Source: Chromatiales bacterium (GTDB taxonomy: Bacteria > Pseudomonadota > Gammaproteobacteria > Thiohalospirales > Thiohalospiraceae). Taken from it: a stretch of DNA of 9,430 nt. Of this stretch, positions 1 to 5,596 are shown piece after piece. Below the pieces are notes generated by a model that saw only the letters and a program-made list of their open reading frames with translations, had not been told where the DNA came from and searched no databases. Numbering within the stretch: the stretch's first letter is position 1; each line of letters begins with the position of its first letter. The position numbers and the translations under genes were made by a program. Where the stretch lies: the NCBI GenBank assembly GCA_026984715.1, contig JALSRO010000366.1:1-9430 (forward strand). The letters are read 5' to 3'.

Positions 1-190
1 GCATTCTGGGCTTCAGGCAGGTGCCGGAACAAGGCGCAGTGTGTGGGCGAGGGCTGTTCCCTCGTCGAGGTCGCTCCAGTGCATCCCTGCACCCGCGACA
101 CTCGGAGATCCTGTCCAGCGCACTGGAACGCGGGGCCGGTGCCTGTCTGAAACCCCTGACCCTATGATATTCAACGACAGGCTGCGTTAC

Positions 191-226
191 CCCATCCTGC
201 TGTAGAGTGGCTACAACGGCGATGGG
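191..226. other. Hairpin in the extra segment of repeat copy A
   Basis: CCCATC at 191-196 pairs with GATGGG at 221-226, and inside it TGTAG at 201-205 pairs with CTACA at 211-215 around the loop AGTGG. The hairpin lies in the roughly 100 bases that copy B lacks, between the shared core and the right terminal inverted repeat. It could be part of a longer version of the element or a second insertion. No poly-T run follows, so it is not a standard terminator. Confidence 0.4.
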
Positions 227-257
227 CTGCCTTGCTGCGAACCGGCGCGCCACGGCT

Positions 258-286
258 GAATACGATATATATTGTTGCCGGGTTAA
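258..286. repeat. Right terminal inverted repeat of copy A
   Basis: This 29-base stretch matches the reverse complement of 4474-4502 at 26 of 29 positions. It includes a perfect 17-base run, ATATATTGTTGCCGGGT at 267-283, against ACCCGGCAACAATATAT at 4477-4493. It marks the outer boundary of the element. MmcQ-like coding sequence begins within a few bases of it. Confidence 0.7.
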
Positions 287-504
287 TAAGAGTAGCGCTG
301 AAATGTGCCCCGGGGGACGCTGAAATTCTGGTTTCCCGGTACGAATCGCTAACGCCCGTACTACATGAACAAAAAACATTGGATGACAAACACCCTCGAT
401 GGGGAACTGCCGGATGAGATGCTGACGGAACTGGCCCGGCGTTCCTGTGAACCGGGGCATTACCACTGGCCAAGTATGAATGGGACCGGGGGCTGAATGA
501 ATAA
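287..504 (+). pseudogene. MmcQ/YjbR-family (DUF419) gene remnant, 5'-truncated and frameshifted
   Basis: The first part, from about 291 (frame of 232), reads RVALKCAPGDAEILVSRYES. The frame then shifts by one base near 349-356 and continues as RPYYMNKKHW, followed by TLDGELPDEMLTELARRS. This matches the C-terminal half of MmcQ/YjbR proteins, in which E. coli YjbR has RPSRHLNKAHWSTVYLDGSL at the same place. A second shift near 445-457 would restore an end reading ALPLAKYEWDRGLNE with a stop at 502-504. Without it the frame stops at 494-496, giving a 43-residue ORF (365-496) whose TGA directly precedes the pmbA ATG. The N-terminal half is missing because sequence upstream of about 287 is repeat copy A. 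The family is a small DNA-binding-like fold of unclear function. The family call is fairly sure; the second frameshift is less certain. Confidence 0.7.
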
Positions 505-1882
505 CGACCTGCTTTCAACAGACGCAACAGAGCTGTTTGATACCGAAGAATTGAATACCCTGGCGGCCGCATTGCTGGATGAAGCTGGCCGTCGGGGTGC
601 CAGTGCGGCAGAGGTGGGGGGAAATATCGCCTCGGGGCTGTCGGTGACGGTACGCATGGGGGAGGTGGAGACCATCGAGCACAACCGGGACAAGGGGCTG
701 GGAATAACGGTCTATTTCGGCCATCGCAAGGGGTCTGCAAACACCACGGAGTTCAGCGGTGAAGCGGTGCGGGATACGGTGCGCGCTGCCTGCGATATTG
801 CCCGCTACACTGCCGAGGATCCCTGTAACGGTTTGGCCCCGAAGGATCTCATGGCGGAGGCGATCCCCGATCTGGAGCTGTTCCATCCCTGGGATCTGCG
901 GCCAGAGCAAGCCATCGATCTGGCCCGGGAGTGTGAAGCCGCAGCCTTTGACAGTGATCCACGGATCACCAATTCGGAGGGTGGGGCGGTCAACACTCAT
1001 GCCGGGTACTATCTCTATGCCAACAGCCACGGTTTCACGGGAGGTTACGCTACTACCCGTCACAGTGTCAGTTGTGCTGTGATTGCCGGTGTAGGGGAGG
1101 CCATGCAGCGTGACTTCTGGTACAGCACTGCACGTCACCCCGCTTGGCTGGAGCCAGTGCGGGAGGTTGGAGGTCGTGCTGCGCAACGTGCGTTGCAGCG
1201 GTTGGATGGAAGGCGTCTGTCGACGCGGCAGGTTCCGGTTCTGTTCACTCCCGAGAGTGCCCGTACCTTGCTCTCCCACTTCGTTTCAGCGATACGCGGG
1301 GGGGCACTCTATCGAAAAGCCAGCTTTCTGGCGGGTCATCTGGGCAAGAGGATCTTTCCCGAATTCGTCCACATCCAGGAGCAGCCTCATCTCAAAGGGG
1401 CGCTGGGTAGTGCACCGTTCGACAATGAGGGGGTTGCCACCCGGCAGCGCGATTTGGTGCAGGAAGGGGTGCTGCAGGGCTATGTGCTGGATAGCTATTC
1501 TGCCTGCAAACTGGGGATGCAGACCACTGGCAATGCAGGTGGGGTACACAATTTGACGATTGCCGCCGGAGCGCGGCAGGGGCAGATCGACCCCGCCGAT
1601 CTCGCATCTGAGGGCCTGATCAAGCAGATGGATCGGGGGTTGGTGGTTACCGAGCTGATGGGGCAGGGGGTTCGTCTGATCTCCGGGGACTATTCACGTG
1701 GTGCAGCCGGATTCTGGGTGGAGAACGGCCAGATTCAGTATCCTGTCGAAGAGGTCACCGTCGCCGGCAATCTGCGCGATATCTTCCAGGGGCTGGTGAT
1801 GGTGGGCAGCGATACAGACATGCGTGGCAACATCCGCACCGGATCCTGGCTGGTGGAGCAGATGACCGTAGCAGGAGAGTGA
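497..1882 (+). CDS. pmbA: TldE/PmbA metalloprotease-like subunit
   Basis: The 461-residue product aligns along its length with E. coli PmbA (TldE, about 450 residues). It shares runs such as LGITVYFGHRKGSA near residue 68, DIARYTAEDPC at 100-110, TELMGQGV at 385-392 and the C-terminal block GDYSRGAAGFWVENGQIQYP (397-416) followed by AGNLRDIF. In the family, TldE pairs with TldD in a heterodimeric protease that trims peptides such as microcin B17 and the CcdA antitoxin. The HExxxH metal site belongs to TldD and, as expected, is not seen here. The protein is cytosolic, with no signal peptide or membrane segment. The ATG at 497 gives an N-terminus the length of the E. coli protein; it directly follows the TGA of the upstream remnant, and the ribosome site is weak (a G run at 488-492). 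tldD is not in the window. Repeat copy A and the MmcQ remnant occupy its upstream region. Confidence 0.95.
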   Translation: MNNDLLSTDATELFDTEELNTLAAALLDEAGRRGASAAEVGGNIASGLSVTVRMGEVETIEHNRDKGLGITVYFGHRKGSANTTEFSGEAVRDTVRAACDIARYTAEDPCNGLAPKDLMAEAIPDLELFHPWDLRPEQAIDLARECEAAAFDSDPRITNSEGGAVNTHAGYYLYANSHGFTGGYATTRHSVSCAVIAGVGEAMQRDFWYSTARHPAWLEPVREVGGRAAQRALQRLDGRRLSTRQVPVLFTPESARTLLSHFVSAIRGGALYRKASFLAGHLGKRIFPEFVHIQEQPHLKGALGSAPFDNEGVATRQRDLVQEGVLQGYVLDSYSACKLGMQTTGNAGGVHNLTIAAGARQGQIDPADLASEGLIKQMDRGLVVTELMGQGVRLISGDYSRGAAGFWVENGQIQYPVEEVTVAGNLRDIFQGLVMVGSDTDMRGNIRTGSWLVEQMTVAGE

Positions 1883-2100
1883 GGAATATCCCGCCTCGTT
1901 TCTCCATTCTGTTACCCGTCGCCACCTCATCCCGCCACCTGGGGATCGGTGCCGCCATTTTTCAGGGCCCATCCTGGTCGTAGCGCTCTTTTCACGGTTT
2001 GCGAAACCCGGTCTCCCCACAGCTTCGGGGCGCAGCCGGATGGTGCGAATTTTTTGCGGAATTCTGCAGAAAAACGGGTGCTGTGTCGATATAGGCGGGT
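1883..2100. other. Intergenic region between pmbA and the PAS kinase
   Basis: This 218-base stretch holds no convincing ORF. It contains several short inverted repeats: GGTTT-GCG-AAACC at 1996-2008, CCCC/GGGG around the sequence near 2015-2030, and the longer palindrome at 2050-2073 listed separately. None is followed by a T run, so no clear terminator for pmbA can be named. The region most likely carries the promoter and 5' leader of the downstream kinase gene, but no strong -35/-10 pair was seen. Confidence 0.4.
2050..2073. promoter_or_regulatory. Near-perfect palindrome upstream of the histidine kinase gene
   Basis: TTTTTTGCGGAA and TTCTGCAGAAAA form two 12-base arms around the centre of GAATTC; ten pairs are Watson-Crick and two are G-T. 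The T-rich side is on the left and the A-rich side on the right on either strand read 5' to 3', which is the wrong order for an intrinsic terminator. With its right end 27 bases before the ATG at 2101, it is better read as a possible protein-binding operator. No regulator family can be assigned. Confidence 0.35.
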
Positions 2101-3663
2101 ATGAAGCATGCGACAGAAAAAATACATCCGGAGCCGTTCGGAGAGCACTCCCGGTGGCAAGGGGGCGGCAGCTGGGGTCTTGTGTTGCCGGACGGAGAAT
2201 CGCCGCTGGACTACCGTCTGTTGCTGGATGCCGTGTCGCTCCACGCGGCGCTGTGTATAGTCGATGGCGGGGGTACCATCCACTATGTGAACGAAAAGTT
2301 GTGTGCCGTCAGTGGATTCGATGCCAATGAGCTGGTGGGGAGAAGCTACCGCAGGTTGCTGCCGGAAGGGGAGGGAAATGCAGATGAAGATGGCTTGTGG
2401 CATGCTCTGGCCAATGGGTGCATCTGGCGGGGAGAGCTGAAGCAGAGGAGCCGGTTTGAGACGGAGTTCTGGACCGAAACCACGGTTGTTCCGGTGGCGG
2501 ATGAGCCGGGAGCCGGACTCTATCTCTTCGTGCAGACGGAGATTACCGGTTTCAAGCAGGCCCAGGTCGTGCTGCAGACATCGGAGGAGAAGCATCGTGC
2601 GCTGCTGGAGCAGGCCAACGATGCCATTCTGCTCGTGGACATGGATGGGTGGCTGATTGTCGCCAATCAGCGTGCCGAGCGCCTGACGGGCTATAGCCGC
2701 GAGGAGCTGACGAACATGCATATGCAGCAGTTGGTGCCACCGGGTGCCCGCTCCCGACTGCTCGATCTTCACCAGGAGGTGCTTGAGCAGCGCTGCAGCT
2801 CGTTTCACGGCGGGCTTCTGCTCGGAAAAAACGGGGACGTGACGCCGGTGGACCTCTCCTGCGCCGTGGTGGAGTTTGGAGGGCAGCGGGTCATCCAGAG
2901 CATCCTGCGGGATATCACCAGCCGCAAGATGATAGAGACAGAGCTGATCCGGGCGAGGATCGTGGCCGAACGGGCGAGCAGAGCCAAGACGGAGTTCATC
3001 TCCCGTATAAGCCACGAACTGCGTACTCCCCTGAATGCCATCCTGGGCTTCGGTCAGCTGCTGCAGACCGATGAATCCACTCCGTTGGCGGATCCCCATC
3101 GGGAAGGGATCAATCAGATTCTGAGCGCCGGGTGGCATCTTCTCGAGCTGATCGAGGATGTGTTGAACTTCTCCCAGATCGAGACCGGCAATCTGCGTAT
3201 CACGCCGGCTGCTGTGGATGTGGGAGATGTTTTGCAGGAGTGCCGGGACATGCTGGAACCGTTGGCCCGGGAGCGCAATGTTACCGTGGAGCCGATGCCA
3301 ATGCCGCAGCGGGTCGTCGTATTGGCCGATCCCGTGCGGTTGAAGGAGATCCTGCTGAATCTTGGCTCCAATGCCATCAAATACAACAAGATAAACGGCT
3401 GTGTCAGTTTCAGCGTGGTGGTGGAGTCTGGCAGGGCGCGCATCAATATCAGTGATACCGGCATCGGCATCCGGCCGGAGCAGATGCGGCAGCTGTTCGA
3501 GCCTTTCGACCGCTTGGGACAGGAGGACAGCGCCATTCAGGGCACCGGCCTCGGCCTGGTAATCGCCAGGAGGCTGGCCGAGCTGATGGGCGGCAAACTG
3601 GGTGTCTGGAGTGAGCCCGGTGTCGGGAGTACCTTCTGGATCGATCTGAAACTGATGGAGTAG
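2101..3663 (+). CDS. Soluble PAS-PAS sensor histidine kinase, orphan
   Basis: The product has 520 residues. Two PAS-type sensor regions lie at about 38-150 (ending TEITGFKQ) and 160-275 (AILLVDMDGWLIVANQRAER, then ending RDITSRK). They are followed by a short linker helix, a HisKA dimerisation domain with the H-box SHELRTPLNAILGF (likely phospho-acceptor His305), and a HATPase_c domain. The ATP-site motifs are the N-box NLGSNAIKYN (420-429), G1 DTGIGI (452-457), the F-box FEPFDRLGQ (466-474) and G2 GTGLGL (481-486). All catalytic motifs look intact. No transmembrane segment or signal peptide is apparent, so it should sense a cytoplasmic cue. There is no receiver or Hpt domain and no response regulator beside it, so its partner is unknown. 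The start is the first ATG after an in-frame TAG at 2092-2094. The signal cannot be deduced from the sequence; no heme- or flavin-binding motif was recognised. Confidence 0.9.
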   Translation: MKHATEKIHPEPFGEHSRWQGGGSWGLVLPDGESPLDYRLLLDAVSLHAALCIVDGGGTIHYVNEKLCAVSGFDANELVGRSYRRLLPEGEGNADEDGLWHALANGCIWRGELKQRSRFETEFWTETTVVPVADEPGAGLYLFVQTEITGFKQAQVVLQTSEEKHRALLEQANDAILLVDMDGWLIVANQRAERLTGYSREELTNMHMQQLVPPGARSRLLDLHQEVLEQRCSSFHGGLLLGKNGDVTPVDLSCAVVEFGGQRVIQSILRDITSRKMIETELIRARIVAERASRAKTEFISRISHELRTPLNAILGFGQLLQTDESTPLADPHREGINQILSAGWHLLELIEDVLNFSQIETGNLRITPAAVDVGDVLQECRDMLEPLARERNVTVEPMPMPQRVVVLADPVRLKEILLNLGSNAIKYNKINGCVSFSVVVESGRARINISDTGIGIRPEQMRQLFEPFDRLGQEDSAIQGTGLGLVIARRLAELMGGKLGVWSEPGVGSTFWIDLKLME

Positions 3664-3728
3664 AGCAACGGGGCCGTTGTGTCCGTTTGCTCCCTATCCG
3701 TTTCCGGTATCGGCCATATGGTCTTTCC

Positions 3729-3749
3729 TTTCCCGGAGTACCCGGGAGA
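3729..3749. terminator. Hairpin between the convergent kinase and CBS genes
   Basis: CCCGG at 3732-3736 pairs with CCGGG at 3742-3746 around the loop AGTAC, extended by three more pairs including one G-T. It lies mid-way in the 117-base gap (3664-3780) between two convergent stop codons, where a bidirectional terminator is expected. No T run follows on either strand, so intrinsic termination is doubtful. Nothing else was seen in this gap. Confidence 0.25.
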
Positions 3750-3780
3750 AGGAGTGAGCCGTGGAGACAGGCCGGGTGGA

Positions 3781-4389
3781 TCACTCCGACAGCGTCGCCT
3801 CGATCTCGGCAAAGGTGTTGGCCTTGTCGCTGATCTCGATGGGCTCTCCCAGCTGCCGGCTTATCCGGGTGCTGGAGAAGATACCGCGAATGGATTGACC
3901 TCCGTCCGGTGCGGTGGCTATCACCAGTGCATGTTGTCTCCCCACATCGGTCAGGGTAGCGATGATGTCTCCCACACTGGCATTGGCCACGTCCCTCAAA
4001 TCCAGTGCATCCAGCCGTTCCCACGGGGTCATGATGTGTCGCACCAGTATGTCGGCATGCTTGCCTCCCCGTTGCTGGAGGTGTTTCATGGGGCGTTCCC
4101 CGAGAATGTCGGTGGCAGTGATCAGGCCGATCACCCGATGCTGCTCATCGGTTACCAGCAGCAGGCGTACCTTGCTGGTGATCATCTGTTGGTTTGCGGT
4201 ATCGATATTCACGTCCGGCCCGGTGGTCACTGCTGTGACCTTTTCGAGATCGGTCATGACCTGCATGGCGGGTGAGTCCTTTGTGACTCCTCCCATTGCG
4301 GGGAGGGGTGGGCGGCCATAGGGCACGGTGGTTTCAAGGGAGCGCAGTGGCAGCGGAGTGTAGTTGGTGGGCATGGGGTTCTCCATCAT
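3781..4389 (-). CDS. Protein with a tandem CBS domain pair
   Basis: The 202-residue product has a proline-rich N-terminal stretch (TPLPLRSL at 11-18) followed by two CBS motifs at roughly 40-97 (AMQVMTDL through LLLVTDEQHRVIGLITATDI) and 112-177 (ILVRHIMTPW through HALVIATAPDGGQSIRGIFS). CBS pairs form a Bateman module that commonly binds adenine nucleotides. No catalytic or membrane domain is attached, so a stand-alone regulatory role is inferred; the partner and ligand are unknown. It is not a truncated IMP dehydrogenase or transporter as far as can be seen. Start choice is open: the ATG at 4389 is the longest form, but the ATG at 4374 has GGAG six bases upstream and is at least as likely. 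It is convergent with the PAS kinase and downstream of speE on the same strand, with repeat copy B between them. Confidence 0.85.
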   Translation of the reverse strand: MMENPMPTNYTPLPLRSLETTVPYGRPPLPAMGGVTKDSPAMQVMTDLEKVTAVTTGPDVNIDTANQQMITSKVRLLLVTDEQHRVIGLITATDILGERPMKHLQQRGGKHADILVRHIMTPWERLDALDLRDVANASVGDIIATLTDVGRQHALVIATAPDGGQSIRGIFSSTRISRQLGEPIEISDKANTFAEIEATLSE

Positions 4390-4409
4390 CGTCGATTGTC
4401 ACCCTATAC

Positions 4410-4438
4410 CCTATAGACGCTGATGGCACGCCGCGCAA
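4410..4438 (-). promoter_or_regulatory. Weak candidate promoter for the CBS-domain gene
   Basis: On the minus strand TTGCGC (4433-4438) and TATAGG (4410-4415) are 17 bases apart, a correct spacing but only 3/6 and 4/6 matches to the sigma-70 consensus. The -10 region is duplicated as a direct repeat (CCCTATACCCTATA on the plus strand, 4402-4415). A start near 4403 would leave a short leader before either candidate ATG. Confidence 0.25.
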
Positions 4439-4461
4439 TATTCACCACAAATTGCGTGCCA
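4424..4461. other. Inverted repeat upstream of the CBS-domain gene
   Basis: TGGCACGC at 4424-4431 and GCGTGCCA at 4454-4461 are perfect 8-base complements; an alternative inner pairing is GCAAT/ATTGC. It sits between copy B of the repeat and the CBS gene and overlaps the -35 side of the weak promoter candidate. It could be an operator, a leader hairpin, or an end of speE transcription. There is no T run after it on the minus strand. Confidence 0.35.
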
Positions 4462-4473
4462 TTGTTGGTCTTG

Positions 4474-4682
4474 TTGACCCGGCAACAATATATGTCGCAT
4501 TCAGGGCTTCAGACAGGCGCCGGAACAGGGTGCGGTGCGCAGGCGAGAGTCGTTCCCTCGTCGAGGTCGCTCCTGTGCACCCAAGTGTTCTCGACAGTTG
4601 GATATCTCTGTCCAGCATGCTGGAATGCTGATCCGGTGCTCGCCTGAAACTCCCAATGGGATATATCCGGTCACTGGGTCAA
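4474..4682. repeat. Copy B of the structured MITE-like repeat, apparently complete
   Basis: The 209-base element is bounded by TTGACCC (4474-4480) and its complement GGGTCAA (4676-4682), with ATATAT near each end (4488-4493 and 4661-4666). The core 4497-4647 aligns with copy A at 1-150. As in copy A, 4508-4523 pairs with 4633-4648 (14 of 16 positions, the two exceptions being A-C). Inner hairpins are retained: CCTC/GAGG at 4555-4565, and TCCAGCATGCTGGA at 4611-4624, which is a perfect palindrome where copy A has a four-base loop. The element separates speE from the CBS gene and lies in the same orientation as copy A. Its right end contains the speE stop codon. No protein is encoded. I do not recognise a named repeat family. 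Confidence 0.75.
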
Positions 4683-5533
4683 CGACGATCCCTCTCCTTC
4701 CAGAACTCCGGCGTGGCCATGGCCGCCAAGTGAATTCCATGGTTGTAGTATCGGGTGGCGAACGGTTTTTCCCGGCTCGCCCGTTCGCGAAAAGTGGTCA
4801 GGGGCTCTCTCTTTCCCGCCAGGGTGGCGCTCCACCAGCCGGAGGGGTAAACCGGTTGGGGAAAATTGATGGTCAGCAGTTGGGTGAATCCCGCGCTGCC
4901 CATGGCATTGCGTATGTTGCGGATCAGTGGTTGGTGAATCAGGGGGGATTCACTTTGATGCACGAGAATGCCGTCCTCGCCCAGTGCTTCGAAGCAGTCC
5001 CGATAGAAGGCGGCGCTGAACAGTCCTTCGGCAGGGCCGATGGGGTCCGTGCTGTCCACGATGATGAGATCCACCGATGCGGGAGCGGCATTCTTCACCC
5101 ATTGAATACCATCGGCAAAGAGCAGCTCTGCGCGCGGGTCGTCATTGGCCTCACACAGCTCCGGGAAGAACTGTTCCGACAGTCGGGTGACCCGTTCGTC
5201 GATATCCACCTGTACCGCCTGTTTCACCTCTGAGTGCTTGAGCACCTCGCGGAGCGTGCCACAGTCACCGCCGCCGATAATGACGACCTTCTCCGGACCG
5301 GGGTGGGTGAACAGGGCTGGATGGCTCATCATTTCGTGGTAGAGAAAATTATCGAAATCGGAGAGCATGATGAAGCCATCGATCACCATCAGCGTGCCGA
5401 AAAACTCCGTCTCGTAGATTGCGATATGTTGATAGGGTGTCTGCTCCTCATGGAGTTTCTGTTTCACCTTGAGGGAGAAGGCGCTGCCAGATTCGGTGCA
5501 GAGTTCGGTAAACCAGTCGTCGCTCAGTGTCAT
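4679..5533 (-). CDS. speE: Spermidine synthase (polyamine aminopropyltransferase)
   Basis: Spermidine synthase transfers an aminopropyl group from decarboxylated S-adenosylmethionine to putrescine in the cytosol. The 284-residue product is close in length to E. coli SpeE (288). It carries YHEMMSHPAL at 65-74, the nucleotide-binding loop IIGGGDCGTLREV (85-97), VDIDERV at 109-115, the gate/catalytic segment VDSTDPIGPAEGLF (159-172; Asp160 and Asp163) and RYYNHGIHLAA near the C-terminus. The usual GGGDG reads GGGDC here. The ATG at 5533 was chosen because AGGA lies six bases upstream and the N-terminus then matches the family. The frame is open to an ATG at 5620, but that would overlap the divergent coaBC start. 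The stop codon lies inside the terminal inverted repeat of copy B. No speD or speA was seen nearby. Confidence 0.93.
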   Translation of the reverse strand: MTLSDDWFTELCTESGSAFSLKVKQKLHEEQTPYQHIAIYETEFFGTLMVIDGFIMLSDFDNFLYHEMMSHPALFTHPGPEKVVIIGGGDCGTLREVLKHSEVKQAVQVDIDERVTRLSEQFFPELCEANDDPRAELLFADGIQWVKNAAPASVDLIIVDSTDPIGPAEGLFSAAFYRDCFEALGEDGILVHQSESPLIHQPLIRNIRNAMGSAGFTQLLTINFPQPVYPSGWWSATLAGKREPLTTFRERASREKPFATRYYNHGIHLAAMATPEFWKERDRR

Positions 5534-5564
5534 GCTCATTCCTGCCGGGTGTGATTTGGGGCAC

Positions 5565-5594
5565 AAGATACCGGATGTTTTGTTACACTTGCAA
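5565..5594 (-). promoter_or_regulatory. Candidate speE promoter
   Basis: On the minus strand TTGCAA (5589-5594) and TATCTT (5565-5570) are 18 bases apart; each matches 4/6 of the sigma-70 consensus. A start about seven bases downstream gives a leader of roughly 25 bases that contains the AGGA ribosome site of the ATG at 5533. The -35 box shares a base with the candidate coaBC -10 box on the other strand. Confidence 0.35.
5581..5589 (+). promoter_or_regulatory. Candidate extended -10 for coaBC
   Basis: TG followed one base later by TACACT (5584-5589) resembles an extended -10 element, with no good -35 box upstream. The expected start falls at about 5596-5597, on or beside the coaBC ATG. No Shine-Dalgarno sequence precedes that ATG, so a leaderless transcript is possible. 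Confidence 0.3.
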
Positions 5595-5596
5595 CG

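Larger units (their letters stand above)
1..286. repeat. Copy A of a structured MITE-like intergenic repeat (left end outside window)
   Basis: Positions 1-150 align with 4497-4647 at about 77% identity (34 mismatches in 150 by hand count, mostly transitions, one 1-base indel). The block at 56-77 is identical to 4552-4573. The aligned core can fold: 12-27 pairs with 136-151 over 16 positions including three G-U pairs. Inside it are a hairpin at 59-69 (CCTC/GAGG) and one at 114-127 (TCCAG-CGCA-CTGGA). The right end, 258-286, is the reverse complement of the left end of copy B (4474-4502) with three transitions, so it acts as a terminal inverted repeat; the matching left terminus of this copy would lie just before position 1. 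Positions about 160-257 have no counterpart in copy B. No convincing protein is encoded. A mobile element or a repeated structured RNA would both fit; no target-site duplication was found. Confidence 0.75.

Noticed and set aside
171..740. Minus-strand open frame across repeat copy A, the MmcQ remnant and the pmbA start
   Set aside because: It crosses three unrelated sequence units and is proline- and arginine-rich with no family resemblance, as expected of a chance frame.
515..1279. Minus-strand open frame of 254 codons
   Set aside because: It is antisense to pmbA, which aligns along its length with the known family.
1883..2049. Possible intrinsic terminator for pmbA
   Set aside because: The hairpins found have short stems and no following T run.
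1927..3138. Minus-strand open frame of 403 codons
   Set aside because: It is antisense to the recognised PAS kinase; it has no family motifs and its length is explained by the high GC content.
4296..4647. Small plus-strand frames over copy B (4296-4631, 4423-4647)
   Set aside because: The corresponding reading in copy A is not conserved; the substitutions between copies fit RNA or DNA structure better than a protein.
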